A stretch of 64,000 nucleotides of DNA. Source: Halobacillus dabanensis (lineage in GTDB: Bacteria; Bacillota; Bacilli; Bacillales; Halobacillaceae). Under the pieces are notes generated by a model. It did not search any database and had not been told where the DNA came from. It was given only the letters and a program-made list of their open reading frames with translations. The stretch lies in contig NZ_FOSB01000005.1 of assembly GCF_900114165.1 (NCBI RefSeq), forward strand, positions 248,001-312,000, written 5' to 3'. A program made the position numbers and the translations under genes. Shown here in pieces: positions 39,698-50,394 of this stretch (position 1 is its first letter; each line of letters opens with the position of its first letter).

Positions 39698-40906
39698 ATG
39701 TTGAAAGGGAAAAAGATCGTACTAGGAGTATCAGGTGGAATCGCCGCATATAAAGCTGCTGCTCTCACAAGTAAACTCGTCCAGGCAGGAGCTGTCGTAA
39801 AAGTGATCATGACCGCCAGTGCTCAAAAATTCGTAGCACCTACCACTTTCCAGGCTTTATCACGACAACCTGTTTATACCGATACATTTGATGAACAAGA
39901 TGCTTCTCAAATACAGCACATCGATGTTGCTGACTGGGCAGACCTGTTTTTAATCGCACCAGCTACAGCCAATGTGATCGGCAAGCTTGCAGGAGGGCTT
40001 GCGGATGATATGCTGTCGACAACATTACTTGCGACAGAAGCACCAGTCTATATCGCACCAGCGATGAATGTTCACATGTACAAACATCCTAGTGTAATGA
40101 ATAATATGCAACAACTGGAGAAGTGGGGCTTCCGTTTCATCGAACCAGGGGAAGGGTATCTTGCATGCGGATATGTCGGAAAAGGCCGCTTGGAAGAGCC
40201 TGAATCCATCGTTGAAGTATTACAGACGGAGTATAGCAAACCACAACCATTAAAAGGGAAAAGAGTCCTGATTACCGCGGGTCCTACCCGTGAAAAAATA
40301 GACCCTGTAAGATATTTCACCAATCCTTCGACAGGAAAAATGGGATATGCACTGGCTAGACAGGCAGCTTTGCTGGGAGCGGAAGTTACGTTAGTATCAG
40401 GACCAGTGGCGCTCGATGCACCTGCCGACGTCCGTGTCGTCCCCATTACTACAGCACAAGAGATGTATGAGGAAGTAATACATGCGTATCCAGAACAGGA
40501 TATCGTCATTAAGTCAGCAGCAGTAGCGGACTACCGGCCTAAACTGACGTTTGATCATAAAATGAAGAAGTCCTCTGATGACTATGTTGTAGAGATGGAA
40601 CGTACCAAAGATATATTGATGGAGCTGGGCCAAAGGAAAGAACATCAGTATTTGATTGGTTTTGCGGCAGAAACGAATGATCCGGAGCGTTATGGAAGGG
40701 AGAAGCTTGCAAAGAAAAACCTGGATGCTATCGTCATCAATAATGTCTCAGAAGAAGGGGCAGGCTTTGGTACAGACACAAACGTTTCCCTTTTAATCAC
40801 CAGGAAAGGGAAAGACCAGGAGTTTCCTTTAATGAGTAAAGATCAACTCGCTCATAACATCCTCTCGGAGGCGATCGATGAGATAAAGAAGGGTGAAGAG
40901 CGTTGA
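39698..40906 (+). CDS. coaBC: Bifunctional phosphopantothenoylcysteine decarboxylase / phosphopantothenate--cysteine ligase
   Basis: Two steps of coenzyme A synthesis. The 402-residue protein has an FMN-binding CoaC half (GVSGGIAAYKAAAL, IAPATANVIGKLAGGLADD, PAMNVHMY, catalytic Cys in CGYVGKGRLEEPE). The CoaB half follows from about residue 185 (VLITAGPTREKIDPVRYFTN, SAAVADYRP). It overlaps priA by four bases. Complete by length and motifs. Confidence 0.97.
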   Translation: MLKGKKIVLGVSGGIAAYKAAALTSKLVQAGAVVKVIMTASAQKFVAPTTFQALSRQPVYTDTFDEQDASQIQHIDVADWADLFLIAPATANVIGKLAGGLADDMLSTTLLATEAPVYIAPAMNVHMYKHPSVMNNMQQLEKWGFRFIEPGEGYLACGYVGKGRLEEPESIVEVLQTEYSKPQPLKGKRVLITAGPTREKIDPVRYFTNPSTGKMGYALARQAALLGAEVTLVSGPVALDAPADVRVVPITTAQEMYEEVIHAYPEQDIVIKSAAVADYRPKLTFDHKMKKSSDDYVVEMERTKDILMELGQRKEHQYLIGFAAETNDPERYGREKLAKKNLDAIVINNVSEEGAGFGTDTNVSLLITRKGKDQEFPLMSKDQLAHNILSEAIDEIKKGEER

Positions 40907-43311
40907 TAGCAAACGTCATCGTTGATGTGGCCTCCCAAAATACGAACAGGCCCTTCGATTATAAAATTCCCGAGAAGTTTGAGGGGATTGTCCAGCCTGG
41001 TGTGCGTGTAATCGTTCCATTCGGGCCAAGGAAGATTTTGGGATATGTCATCTCTTTATCGGAAACAAGTTCGTTTACTTCTGTCAAAAAAATCACAGAT
41101 GTTCTTGATGTGATCCCGACATTGACCGAAGAATTGTTGCAGCTTGGGAAGTGGCTGTCTAAAAACACCCTCAGTTACTATATTTCCTGTCTGCAAGTGA
41201 TGCTCCCACAAGTCATGAAGGCAAAATACAGAAAAGAATTGTGGAAGCTGACAGAGGAGTCGCTAGGTACTGATCTTGACACTCTTTTTGCTGGAAGGAT
41301 AGTCGTGGACTTTGAGGAATTCGAGCAATCAGGCATCAGTTACCACACCCTCCGCAAACATATGAATGAGGGCGAAGTCGATGTCCATTATGAAGTGAAA
41401 AGCAGAGAAACGAAAAAAACAACAACGATGGTGGAACCGGTAAGTGATGGTATGGACCTGGAGGAAAAGCTTGTCGATCTCCCACCACAAGCGAAAAAAC
41501 AACGCACGATCATAGAATTTTTCCTGGAATATCCAAAAACCATCGAAAAGAAGCGGCTATTGGAAGTGTTATCTACAACCAATGCTTCTTTGAAACCACT
41601 TGTAGACAAGGGAATCATCCGTGAGTTTAAAAAGGAGATTTTTCGTGATCCCTATGGTGATCGAGAATTTCAAAGAACAGAACCTTTCCCACTTACAAAA
41701 GAGCAGGAAACAGCCATAAAACCGATCCTGCAATCGATTGAAGAACGGACACATGATGTCTTCCTATTACATGGCGTAACCGGTAGTGGAAAAACAGAAG
41801 TCTATTTGCAGTCCATCCAGGAAGTGATCAACAGAGGAGAAGAAGCCATCATGCTTGTACCAGAAATCGCCCTTACCCCTCAGATGGTCGAACGATTTAA
41901 AGGGCGTTTCGGTTCTAAAGTCGCTGTTCTTCACAGTGCATTATCAGCAGGAGAAAAATATGATGAATGGCGAAAGATCCAGCGTAAAGAAGTCCAGGTC
42001 GTGGTAGGAGCACGGTCGGCTATTTTTGCTCCCTTTACTAAACTCGGTTTAATTATCATCGATGAAGAACATGAAACAAGTTACAAGCAAGAAGACCGGA
42101 CCAGGTATCATGCAAGAGATGTAGCGGTAGAAAGAGGAAAGACGCACAAGTGTCCTGTCGTACTTGGAAGCGCGACCCCTGCTCTTGAAAGTTACGCAAG
42201 GGCTGTGAAGGGGAACTATCAGCTCTTGACGATGAGTAAACGGATGAACGAATCTGTAATGCCGGAAGTGGAACTCGTCGATATGAGAGATGAACTGCAC
42301 AGCGGGAACCGTTCGATGTTTTCTATCACTTTGAGGGAAAAAATAGAAGAGCGCTTATCCCGAGGAGAACAGGTGGTCCTTTTCCTCAACCGGCGTGGCT
42401 ATTCCACGTTCGTCATGTGTCGGGATTGTGGCCATGTGAGCGAATGCCCTCATTGTGACATAGCTTTAACGTATCATAAAAGGCAGAATCGTCTAAAATG
42501 CCACTATTGTTCCCATGAAGAGCAGATGCCGACAGAGTGCCCGGAATGTGAAAGTAAGACGATTCGTTATTTCGGTACAGGCACTCAAAAAGTCGAAGAA
42601 GCCCTGCAAGAATTAATTCCCGAAGCACGGGTGATTCGGATGGATGTAGATACAACAAGAAGAAAAGGGGCACACGAAAGTCTACTTAAACAGTTTGGGG
42701 ATGGGAATGCTGATATCCTGTTAGGTACTCAAATGATCGCAAAAGGGTTAGACTTTGGTAATGTCACCCTCGTCGGTGTCCTTGCCGCCGATGCACTTCT
42801 GAACTTACCTGACTTCCGGGCTTCAGAAAAAACATTCCAACTGCTCACCCAGGTAAGTGGTAGAGCGGGGAGGCACGAAAAAGCAGGAGAAGTGGTGGTC
42901 CAGACTTATACCCCGGAACATTATAGTATCGAGCTCGCAAGTCAGTATGATTATGAACAATTTTTCAATGAAGAGATGAAATTGAGAAAGGCGTTTCGTT
43001 ATCCGCCCTATTATTTCCTTACATTGTTTACGATATCTCATCCAAATCAACTGAAGGTTCAGGAAGTGACTCAAAAAATTACGATGTTCATGCAACAGAA
43101 GCTGTCGGATCAGGCGTATGTACTTGGACCGACCCCGTCTGCCCTGACCCGTATCAATAATAGATATCGCTACCAATGCATGGTAAAATATAAGAAAGAA
43201 CCAGAGCAACGTAAATTCGTTGAACGGATATTGCATTACTATGAAGATGAAATGAAACAGGAAAATGGATTACAGATCACGGTAGATTTTCAACCGTATC
43301 AGTTGATGTAG
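40903..43311 (+). CDS. priA: Primosomal protein N' (replication restart helicase PriA)
   Basis: The 802-residue 3'-5' DNA helicase recognises stalled forks and reloads the replicative helicase. It has an N-terminal DNA-binding domain, the Walker A motif [14 protein letters not shown], Walker [13 protein letters not shown], zinc-binding cysteine pairs ([35 protein letters not shown]) and helicase motifs V-VI ([32 protein letters not shown]). TTG start overlapping coaBC. Only 20 bases separate it from fmt, with no def gene between. Confidence 0.97.
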   Translation: MIANVIVDVASQNTNRPFDYKIPEKFEGIVQPGVRVIVPFGPRKILGYVISLSETSSFTSVKKITDVLDVIPTLTEELLQLGKWLSKNTLSYYISCLQVMLPQVMKAKYRKELWKLTEESLGTDLDTLFAGRIVVDFEEFEQSGISYHTLRKHMNEGEVDVHYEVKSRETKKTTTMVEPVSDGMDLEEKLVDLPPQAKKQRTIIEFFLEYPKTIEKKRLLEVLSTTNASLKPLVDKGIIREFKKEIFRDPYGDREFQRTEPFPLTKEQETAIKPILQSIEERTHDVFLLHGVTGSGKTEVYLQSIQEVINRGEEAIMLVPEIALTPQMVERFKGRFGSKVAVLHSALSAGEKYDEWRKIQRKEVQVVVGARSAIFAPFTKLGLIIIDEEHETSYKQEDRTRYHARDVAVERGKTHKCPVVLGSATPALESYARAVKGNYQLLTMSKRMNESVMPEVELVDMRDELHSGNRSMFSITLREKIEERLSRGEQVVLFLNRRGYSTFVMCRDCGHVSECPHCDIALTYHKRQNRLKCHYCSHEEQMPTECPECESKTIRYFGTGTQKVEEALQELIPEARVIRMDVDTTRRKGAHESLLKQFGDGNADILLGTQMIAKGLDFGNVTLVGVLAADALLNLPDFRASEKTFQLLTQVSGRAGRHEKAGEVVVQTYTPEHYSIELASQYDYEQFFNEEMKLRKAFRYPPYYFLTLFTISHPNQLKVQEVTQKITMFMQQKLSDQAYVLGPTPSALTRINNRYRYQCMVKYKKEPEQRKFVERILHYYEDEMKQENGLQITVDFQPYQLM

Positions 43312-43331
43312 CAAGAAGGGAGCCACATGTC

Positions 43332-44279
43332 ATGACAAGAATCGCATTTATGGGGACACCGGATTTTGCCGTACCTGTCCTTGATCGCATCATAGAAGAA
43401 GGATATGACGTCGTCTTAGTAACCACGCAGCCAGACCGTCCGAAAGGAAGAAAGAAGACATTGACACCTCCGCCGGTCAAAGTGGCGGCAGAGAAGCACG
43501 GGATTCCCGTATTCCAGCCAGAAAAAATCAAAGATGAGTATCAGGAGGTCCTGGCTTATGAACCTGACCTGATTGTTACGGCGGCCTTTGGTCAAATTTT
43601 GCCTGAAGCGCTTCTGGAACAACCAGAATACGGCTGTATTAATGTCCATGCATCCTTATTACCGGAATTCCGCGGGGGCGCACCAATCCACTACAGTATC
43701 TTAGAAGGTAAAAAAGAGACTGGGGTTACGATCATGTATATGGTAAAGCGTTTAGATGCAGGGGATATGCTATCAAAAGTGAAAGTCCCGATAGCAGATA
43801 GTGATCATGTCGGAACATTGCATGATAAACTGGCTGTAGCGGGAGCGGATCTGCTAGCAGAAACACTTCCTGATTTATTAACAGGTCGAATTACACCGGA
43901 AGCACAAGACGAATCCAAAGTGACATTTGCTTCTAATATAAAAAGGGAGCAGGAACTGATCGACTGGTCGAACGATCAACAAACGGTTTATAATCATGTA
44001 AGAGGATTGCATCCATGGCCGGTTGCGTATACGTTCTGGAAAGGGAAACCATTGAAAATCTGGTGGGCAGAAAAAGTAAATGGTACATTCAAAGAAGAAC
44101 CTGGAACGGTCGTACGGATCGAGGAAGATGGGATATTGGTTGCAACAGGTGGAAATCAGGCTGTAAAGATTGTGTCGCTCCAACCGTCAGGCAAGAAGAA
44201 GATGGATGGGCAAGCATTCATCAATGGCGCCGGACAATCGTTAGAAGTCGGGGAACGTCTGGGGGAGAAGAATGACTAA
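43332..44279 (+). CDS. fmt: Methionyl-tRNA formyltransferase
   Basis: Formylates initiator Met-tRNA. The 315-residue protein has [17 protein letters not shown], the catalytic loop [18 protein letters not shown] with Asn and His upstream, [16 protein letters not shown] and a C-terminal OB-like domain. AAGGGAGCC precedes the ATG. In most Bacillus genomes def lies directly before it; here fmt follows priA. It overlaps rsmB by eight bases. Confidence 0.97.
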   Translation: MTRIAFMGTPDFAVPVLDRIIEEGYDVVLVTTQPDRPKGRKKTLTPPPVKVAAEKHGIPVFQPEKIKDEYQEVLAYEPDLIVTAAFGQILPEALLEQPEYGCINVHASLLPEFRGGAPIHYSILEGKKETGVTIMYMVKRLDAGDMLSKVKVPIADSDHVGTLHDKLAVAGADLLAETLPDLLTGRITPEAQDESKVTFASNIKREQELIDWSNDQQTVYNHVRGLHPWPVAYTFWKGKPLKIWWAEKVNGTFKEEPGTVVRIEEDGILVATGGNQAVKIVSLQPSGKKKMDGQAFINGAGQSLEVGERLGEKND

Positions 44280-45619
44280 GTATGCTTTAAGAGAATCGGC
44301 CCTGGATCTGTTAACCCGTATCGGAGAACAAGGGGGATTCAGTCATGTTTTACTTGACCGCGAAATTTCTAAACAAAGACTCTCCCGCCAGGATGGAGGG
44401 CTTTTGACTGAAATTGTTTATGGAACTCTCCAACACAGAGACTTGATTGATTTTTATATCCAACCATATATCGGGAAACAAAAGAAAATCAAGCCCTGGG
44501 TTCGTTGGCTGCTTTATATGTCCGTTTATCAGATGATTTTCCTTGAAAGAGTGCCTGATCATGCGATTATCCATGAAGCGGTTGAAATTTCTAAGAAACG
44601 TGGCCACAAAGGGATTTCATCCTTTATGAATGGCGTCTTACGAAACGTCCAGCGAAAGGGCGTGCAATCCTTAGACAAAATTGACGATCCCCTGAAGGGT
44701 TTGGCCATTGAAACAAGTCATCCGGAGTGGCTTGTGAACCGCTGGGTAGATCAATATGGATACGATACAACGAAAGCGATGTGTGAAGCGAATAATCATC
44801 ACTTGCCGATATCTGTTCGCGTCCAGAAACTCCGGATAAGCCGGGAGAAGGCCATGGAGCGATTACGGGAAGATGGATATAAAGTAGAAGAAAGTGTGTT
44901 TTCTCCGCAAGGGTTCATTGTGGCTGAAGGCGCGATCCTCTCTCATCCGCTTTTTACAGATGGATATCTTACTGTTCAGGATCAGAGTTCTATGCTGGTC
45001 GCAGAAATGATGGACCTGGACTCAGATTTAACAGTGCTTGACGCTTGCAGTGCGCCTGGAGGGAAAACAACCCACATTGCTGAAAAAATGTCCAATCAAG
45101 GAGAAGTTTTGGCATATGACTTACATGAAAAAAAAGGCAAAGCTGGTCAGCAAAAAGGCGGAACAACTGCAACTAACATCGATTACAGCAAATCAGGCTG
45201 ATTCAAGAAAGCTGAGTGAAAAACATAAGGCTAACTCCTTCGATCGTATACTATTGGACGCCCCTTGTTCAGGACTTGGTGTCCTAAGAGGAAAGCCGGA
45301 CATCAAATACCATAAAAAAGAAGAAGACATCTATTCTTTAAGAAAAATACAAGATGACCTTTTTTCTGAACTTGCTCCATTATTAAAATCAGGAGGCAAG
45401 TTCGTCTATAGTACATGTACCGTCGATCGTCATGAAAATGAGGAAGCGGTCGAACATTTCCTTGCTACCCATCCGGATTTCCGTGTGGATCCGACATTTT
45501 TTGATGATTTGCCAGATTCATTGCAGCAATCCATAGGTAGAACAGAAACAGGACTACAATTGTTCCCACAAGAATGGGATACAGATGGGTTTTTCTTGAC
45601 GAGATTAGTAAAAGAATGA
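44272..45619 (+). pseudogene. rsmB: 16S rRNA (cytosine-967-C5)-methyltransferase, split by a one-base shift
   Basis: RsmB (Sun) methylates C967 of 16S rRNA. The first frame carries the NusB-like domain and the SAM motif DACSAPGGKT (257-266), and stays in register to about residue 287 (AYDLHEKK). The rest, with DAPCSGLGVLRGKPD (catalytic Cys), STCTVDRHENEE and the C-terminus, lies in the next frame. The switch coincides with eight A at 45128-45135; seven A would give one 448-codon gene, the family length. Either a real frameshift, a homopolymer sequencing error, or slippage. Both halves are otherwise well conserved, so any loss is recent. Confidence 0.85.
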
Positions 45620-45730
45620 ATCCCTGCAGATAGAAGAGGTGTTGGGAGGTTGCAATAAGGGTAGCAGCTTTCCTCCCATTTCCATTGCGAACCATCGATA
45701 ACAGAGTGCAAAGGAAAAGAGAGAAAAGGA

Positions 45731-45771
45731 ACGTTCTGACATTTATCCCCATAAGTCAAATGTCAGAACGT
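45731..45771. repeat. 14-base perfect inverted repeat upstream of prpC
   Basis: ACGTTCTGACATTT (45731-45744) and AAATGTCAGAACGT (45758-45771) flank a 13-base spacer. On the plus strand it is followed by seven A, not T, so it is not a normal terminator in that direction. On the minus strand the trailing sequence TTCCTTTT is weak and no minus-strand gene ends here. It could be an operator or mRNA stem in front of the prpC ribosome binding site. Confidence 0.7.
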
Positions 45772-45793
45772 AAAAAAAGAGGTAGGTGAGACC

Positions 45794-46552
45794 ATGATAG
45801 GCTATTATCTTACGGACCAAGGAAAAGTCAGAAATCATAACGAGGATGCTGGCGGCGTTTTCAAGAATGATGCCGGACAAACAATTGCCATCGTTGCAGA
45901 CGGAATGGGCGGTCATCAGGCTGGGGACGTGGCAAGCCAGATGGCAACTTCTCATTTACATAAAATGTGGCTTGAAGCCGAAAAAATAGAAACACCAGAT
46001 GAAGCAGAAAAGTGGATAAAAGAAGCTGTCCTTACCGTCAATAATGATATCAAGACATATGCTGAAAAACATGAAGAGTGTGCCGGGATGGGCACGACCG
46101 TTGTGGTTGCCATATGTACAGATCAGTTTGCTACCATTGGTCATATTGGTGACAGTCGTTGTTACTTTGCTAATACCTATGGGTTCAGTTGTATTACAGA
46201 GGATCATTCCCTTGTGAACGAACTTGTCCGTTCAGGTCAAATTACCGAAGAACAGGCAGAACAACACCCTCGCAAGAACGTCCTTCTCAAAGCCCTCGGA
46301 ACGGAATACGATTTGACTGCGGATGTGAAGACATTAGAATTCGAATCTGGTGACCGTCTATTATTATGTACGGACGGTTTAACGAACAAAGTCAGCGATC
46401 AAGAAATCGGTGAGTTTCAGTCGTTTCAGGGAGAATGGTCACAATTCGCAGAAAGAATGGTGACTCTTGCCAATGAACGTGGTGGAGAGGACAATATTAC
46501 ACTAGCCATCGTCCATTATCACTCGCCTACTGAGAAAGAAGGTGCGGAATAA
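45794..46552 (+). CDS. prpC: PP2C-family protein phosphatase PrpC (Stp)
   Basis: Manganese-dependent Ser/Thr phosphatase that reverses PrkC phosphorylation. The 252-residue protein shows PP2C motifs: DQGKVRNHNEDAG, VADGMGGHQAGDVAS, GTTVVVA, IGHIGDSRCYF, LLLCTDGLTN and GGEDNITLA. GAGGTAGGTGAG lies upstream of the ATG. It overlaps prkC by one base, the usual phosphatase-kinase pairing. Confidence 0.97.
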   Translation: MIGYYLTDQGKVRNHNEDAGGVFKNDAGQTIAIVADGMGGHQAGDVASQMATSHLHKMWLEAEKIETPDEAEKWIKEAVLTVNNDIKTYAEKHEECAGMGTTVVVAICTDQFATIGHIGDSRCYFANTYGFSCITEDHSLVNELVRSGQITEEQAEQHPRKNVLLKALGTEYDLTADVKTLEFESGDRLLLCTDGLTNKVSDQEIGEFQSFQGEWSQFAERMVTLANERGGEDNITLAIVHYHSPTEKEGAE

Positions 46553-48597
46553 TGTTGAATAACCGTCTCCTTAATGACCGTTATCGAGTTCAAGAGATGA
46601 TCGGTGGTGGCGGTATGGCGAACGTTTATCTTGCCCATGATACGATATTGGACAGGGAAGTCGCCATTAAAGTATTGAGGCTGGAACATGGAAATGATGA
46701 GGAATTCATTGCCAGGTTTCATAGAGAAGCACAATCGGCCACAAGTCTCTCTCATCCGAACATCGTAAATATTTATGATGTCGGGGAAGAAGATGATATT
46801 TACTTTATGGTCATGGAATATGTGGACGGTATGACATTAAAGCAGTATATTCAGCAACACAGCCCTGTAGATGTAACAGAAGCCGTTGACATTATGAGAC
46901 AGATTGCATCTGCAATTTCCCATGCTCATGATAATGGCATCGTTCACAGAGACATCAAACCTCAAAATATCCTGATCGATCACTATGGGCATGTGAAGGT
47001 GACCGATTTCGGAATTGCGATGGCATTGAGTGCGACGGCTTTAACTCAGACAAATTCCGTTTTAGGATCCGTGCATTATCTATCACCTGAACAGGCAAGA
47101 GGCGGGATGGCAACAAAAAAATCAGATGTCTATTCGCTCGGCATCGTATTCTTTGAACTGTTGACAGGTCGATTGCCGTTTTCTGGCGAATCACCAGTTT
47201 CGATCGCACTTAAACATTTACAACATGAAACGCCATCACCGAAAAGATGGAATGCAGAAATACCTCAAAGTGTTGAAAATATTGTATTAAAATCTACGGC
47301 TAAAGACCCTTTCCATCGTTTTGAATCGGTATTGGAAATGGAGCATGACATTGAAACATCCCTCGAACCTCATAGGGAAAATGAACCAGCGTTTACACTG
47401 CCCGAAGATGAAGAAGAGGAAAAAACAAAGGCTATTCCTGTCATCACCAATGATTCTTATGGGGATTCACCTAATGAGGACACAATCATCAACACTAGTG
47501 ACCATAAGCCTATAAATACAGCCTCAACGACACAAACGAAGACCTATCAAGAAACTAAGCAAGAAGAACAGGCCCCTAAAGGGAAAAAAACGAAGAAAAG
47601 ACGTTTTTGGCCGTGGATTCTCACCCTCCTTTTATTGTTGATCATCGGAGGAGCTGTAGCTTTATTTACAATCCCAGGAATAATACAACCAGCGGATGTA
47701 GATATACCAGACCTTGCCGGAGAGGAATATGAGACAGCTTACAGTGAACTAAGTGACTTGAATTTAAATGTGGTAAGGGAAACTCGCTTCTCTGAAGATG
47801 TCGAGGAGGGAGATGTTATTGAGACAGACCCGGAAGCAGGCATGACAGTCAAAGAGGGCTCCGAGGTGACCGTTTATCTTAGTAATGGGAAAGAGCGGGT
47901 GGAATTCCCTGATTATACGGGGGAGGAATTTGAGAGAGTGAAGGAAGAGCTGGAGAGCAAAGGATATGGCGGAATCAGCTCTTATTCTGCTCCTAGTGAT
48001 CGACCGGCAGGTGAAATCCTTGAGCATGTGAGACCAAGCCCTGGGGAGAATGTCATTCCAGAAGATACAGAAGTCACTTTCCAGGTCAGTAGCGGTCCAC
48101 CCAAGTTCGAACTTAGTAATCTAGAGGGTGTAACAGAACAAAATGCAAAGGATTATTTAGAAAGAAGAGGTCTTGATGTAGAGGTTAGTTATGATTATTC
48201 CGGGGATGTCGGGGAAGGGAGAGTCATTAATCAGGATCCAGGCGCGTTTACCGAGGTGGAAGAAGGGGAAACCGTTAATCTAGTTGTCTCTGAAGGACCT
48301 GAACCACAACCTCTTCGAGAAGAAACGCGTGAAATCGAAGTGCCTTATGAAGCCCCTGCTGAGGAGGGCGAACAAACAGACGAAGGTGAACAGGAAGAAC
48401 CGGCAGAACCAGAAGGTCAACAAGTCTTAATCTATGTAAATGATGCGGATACGGATGAAGCAACACCTGTCATTGACGAAGTCATTACGGAAACAAAGAC
48501 GTATAACGTGACATTTACAATCGAACCGAATTCAAAAGCGACATATAGGGTAGTAAGAGATGGGGAAGTCATTGATGAAGGCGAAGTATCGTATTAA
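46552..48597 (+). CDS. prkC: Membrane Ser/Thr protein kinase PrkC with PASTA repeats
   Basis: Senses muropeptides/lipid II outside and phosphorylates division, wall and translation targets; in B. subtilis it mediates germination in response to muropeptides. The 681-residue protein has a kinase domain (Lys40, HRDIKPQN with Asp134, DFG at 152-154), an acidic linker, one membrane helix (about 353-374) and three PASTA repeats (about 382-588). A C-terminal region of about 90 residues follows; it is very Glu-rich near 600-635 and ends in a beta-rich tail. The acidic exterior fits a salt-adapted host. Confidence 0.97.
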   Translation: MLNNRLLNDRYRVQEMIGGGGMANVYLAHDTILDREVAIKVLRLEHGNDEEFIARFHREAQSATSLSHPNIVNIYDVGEEDDIYFMVMEYVDGMTLKQYIQQHSPVDVTEAVDIMRQIASAISHAHDNGIVHRDIKPQNILIDHYGHVKVTDFGIAMALSATALTQTNSVLGSVHYLSPEQARGGMATKKSDVYSLGIVFFELLTGRLPFSGESPVSIALKHLQHETPSPKRWNAEIPQSVENIVLKSTAKDPFHRFESVLEMEHDIETSLEPHRENEPAFTLPEDEEEEKTKAIPVITNDSYGDSPNEDTIINTSDHKPINTASTTQTKTYQETKQEEQAPKGKKTKKRRFWPWILTLLLLLIIGGAVALFTIPGIIQPADVDIPDLAGEEYETAYSELSDLNLNVVRETRFSEDVEEGDVIETDPEAGMTVKEGSEVTVYLSNGKERVEFPDYTGEEFERVKEELESKGYGGISSYSAPSDRPAGEILEHVRPSPGENVIPEDTEVTFQVSSGPPKFELSNLEGVTEQNAKDYLERRGLDVEVSYDYSGDVGEGRVINQDPGAFTEVEEGETVNLVVSEGPEPQPLREETREIEVPYEAPAEEGEQTDEGEQEEPAEPEGQQVLIYVNDADTDEATPVIDEVITETKTYNVTFTIEPNSKATYRVVRDGEVIDEGEVSY

Positions 48598-48609
48598 GAA
48601 GGTGAAAAA

Positions 48610-49491
48610 ATGCCAGTAGGAAAAATAATAAAATCATTGAGCGGATTCTACTACGTTCTCTATGAAGGAGAAGTGTATCAATGTAGGGGACGCGGGAATT
48701 TTCGTAAAAAGAAAGTATCCCCCCTTGTCGGGGATATGGTCGAATTTAAAGCCGATAATCGTGAAGAAGGGTATATTCTTTCTATTAATGAACGGAAAAA
48801 TGAGCTAGTGCGGCCTCCTATTGCCAATGTCGACCAAGCCTTAATCGTAACTTCAGCTGTGCACCCTGACTTCAATGCGTTATTATTGGATCGTTTTCTC
48901 GTTCTTGTAGAGGAAAATCGGATCGAACCTTTTATCGTTATATCGAAAATGGACCAATTGGATGAAAAGCAAGTGGAAGTGATGGAAAACTATAAGCACC
49001 TATATGAAAAAATCGGATATCCGGTTATTTTATCTGCTGTGAACGATTCCGAAACTATGGATCAAATCGAGTCTCATTTGGCTGATCGGACGACGGTTAT
49101 TGCCGGGCAATCCGGTGTTGGGAAATCATCCTTGCTCAACTCCATTGATCCGCGACTATCCATCGACACAGATGAAATATCAGAGAGTCTTGGTCGTGGC
49201 AAGCATACGACACGGCATGTCGAACTTTATGAAATTTCAAAAGGTCTCGTGGCAGATACCCCCGGTTTTAGCTCCCTGGAATTCAGTGAGTTAGAGCTTG
49301 AACAGTTACCAGAATGCTTCCCTGAATTTGTTAAAGTTCAAAACGACTGTAAGTTCCGGGGATGTTTGCATAACAAAGAACCTAAATGTGCTGTGAAGTC
49401 AGCAGTGGAAGAAGGGGAGATATCTCAAAAACGATATGACCATTACTTACACTTCCTTCAAGAAATACAGAACAGAAAGCCGAGGTATTAG
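48610..49491 (+). CDS. rsgA: Ribosome small subunit-dependent GTPase RsgA (CpgA)
   Basis: Circularly permuted GTPase that checks late 30S maturation. The 293-residue protein has an OB fold (1-65), the permuted G-motifs SKMDQLD (112-118), P-loop GQSGVGKSSLLN (166-177) and DTPGFSSLE, and a zinc finger NDCKFRGCLHNKEPKCAVK. AAGGTGAA precedes the ATG. It follows prkC by 12 bases, and in B. subtilis CpgA is a PrkC substrate. Confidence 0.97.
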   Translation: MPVGKIIKSLSGFYYVLYEGEVYQCRGRGNFRKKKVSPLVGDMVEFKADNREEGYILSINERKNELVRPPIANVDQALIVTSAVHPDFNALLLDRFLVLVEENRIEPFIVISKMDQLDEKQVEVMENYKHLYEKIGYPVILSAVNDSETMDQIESHLADRTTVIAGQSGVGKSSLLNSIDPRLSIDTDEISESLGRGKHTTRHVELYEISKGLVADTPGFSSLEFSELELEQLPECFPEFVKVQNDCKFRGCLHNKEPKCAVKSAVEEGEISQKRYDHYLHFLQEIQNRKPRY

Positions 49492-49493
49492 CT

Positions 49494-50144
49494 ATGACAA
49501 AAATTGCACCATCCATTTTAGCTTCTGATTTTTCTAAACTGGGAGAAGAAATTAAAGATGTGGAACGTGGCGGAGCCGATTATATACACGTGGATGTTAT
49601 GGACGGGCACTTTGTACCGAACATTACCATTGGCCCATTAATTGTCGAGCACATCCGTCCTGTAACAGATTTGCCATTAGATGTGCATTTGATGATAGAA
49701 AATCCAGATCAGTATATTGAAGCTTTTGCTAAAGCTGGATCCGATATCATCACTGTTCATCAGGAGACGTGCCCCCACCTTCATCGTACGATTCAATTGA
49801 TTAAGAGTCATGGTGTGAAAGCTGGGGTAGTTATTAATCCTGCAACACCTGCAGAAACGATTCGTCCGATTCTACAAGAAGTCGATCTTGTTCTATTGAT
49901 GACAGTGAATCCTGGCTTTGGTGGCCAGTCGTTCATTCATTCCGTCATTCCAAAAATCACCCAAATTGCAGAATGGCGCAAAGAAGATCAATTGTCTTTT
50001 GAAATAGAAGTCGATGGTGGAGTGAAAGCATCAACAGCAAGAATGTGTACAGAAGCAGGCGCAGACGTACTTGTTGCTGGTAGTGCTATCTTCAACCAGG
50101 AAGATCGGAAACAGGCGATTGAAGAGATCAGAGCTTCCTCATAA
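49494..50144 (+). CDS. rpe: Ribulose-phosphate 3-epimerase
   Basis: Interconverts ribulose 5-phosphate and xylulose 5-phosphate. The 216-residue TIM barrel has SILASDFSKLGEEI, the metal-binding HVDVMDGHFVPNITIGP, DVHLMIENPD, LLMTVNPGFGGQSFI and EVDGGVKASTA with ADVLVAGSAIF. It starts two bases after the rsgA stop. A terminator follows, so thiN is probably transcribed separately. Confidence 0.97.
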   Translation: MTKIAPSILASDFSKLGEEIKDVERGGADYIHVDVMDGHFVPNITIGPLIVEHIRPVTDLPLDVHLMIENPDQYIEAFAKAGSDIITVHQETCPHLHRTIQLIKSHGVKAGVVINPATPAETIRPILQEVDLVLLMTVNPGFGGQSFIHSVIPKITQIAEWRKEDQLSFEIEVDGGVKASTARMCTEAGADVLVAGSAIFNQEDRKQAIEEIRASS

Positions 50145-50160
50145 AGACTTCAAATCCCTG

Positions 50161-50196
50161 CTCAAAGGATGGCCCGCTCATCCTTTGAGTTTTTTC
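50161..50196 (+). terminator. Intrinsic terminator after rpe
   Basis: CTCAAAGGATG pairs perfectly with CATCCTTTGAG across a seven-base loop and is followed by TTTTTTC. It ends the fmt-to-rpe unit. Confidence 0.93.
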
Positions 50197-50221
50197 TATC
50201 TTCCACTAAATAGCAGTAGCC

Positions 50222-50310
50222 TTGAAGACTTGATTCCGAGATGTTTGTGGGAGTTTAAGGGTCGTTGGGGAAGGACTCGCTTTCCTGCGGGGGAACTGGC
50301 AAGTCTCCAC
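50222..50310 (-). repeat. Solo half of the hairpin repeat, reversed
   Basis: GAAGACTTGATTCCGAGA, then GGGTCGTTGGGGAAGGACTCG, CTTTCCTGCGGGGGAA and GGCAAGTCTCC follow, in order and spacing, the minus-strand reading of the right half of the element at 14275-14449. No left half is visible. It is the only member of this family that I see outside the first 20 kb. Confidence 0.68.
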
Positions 50311-50394
50311 AGGCTTTCGTTTATGTAGATGGTCGGTTAATGTATGGAGAGATAAAAAGTGTGGATGACTGGTTTAGAAAGGGTGGAGGTATAA

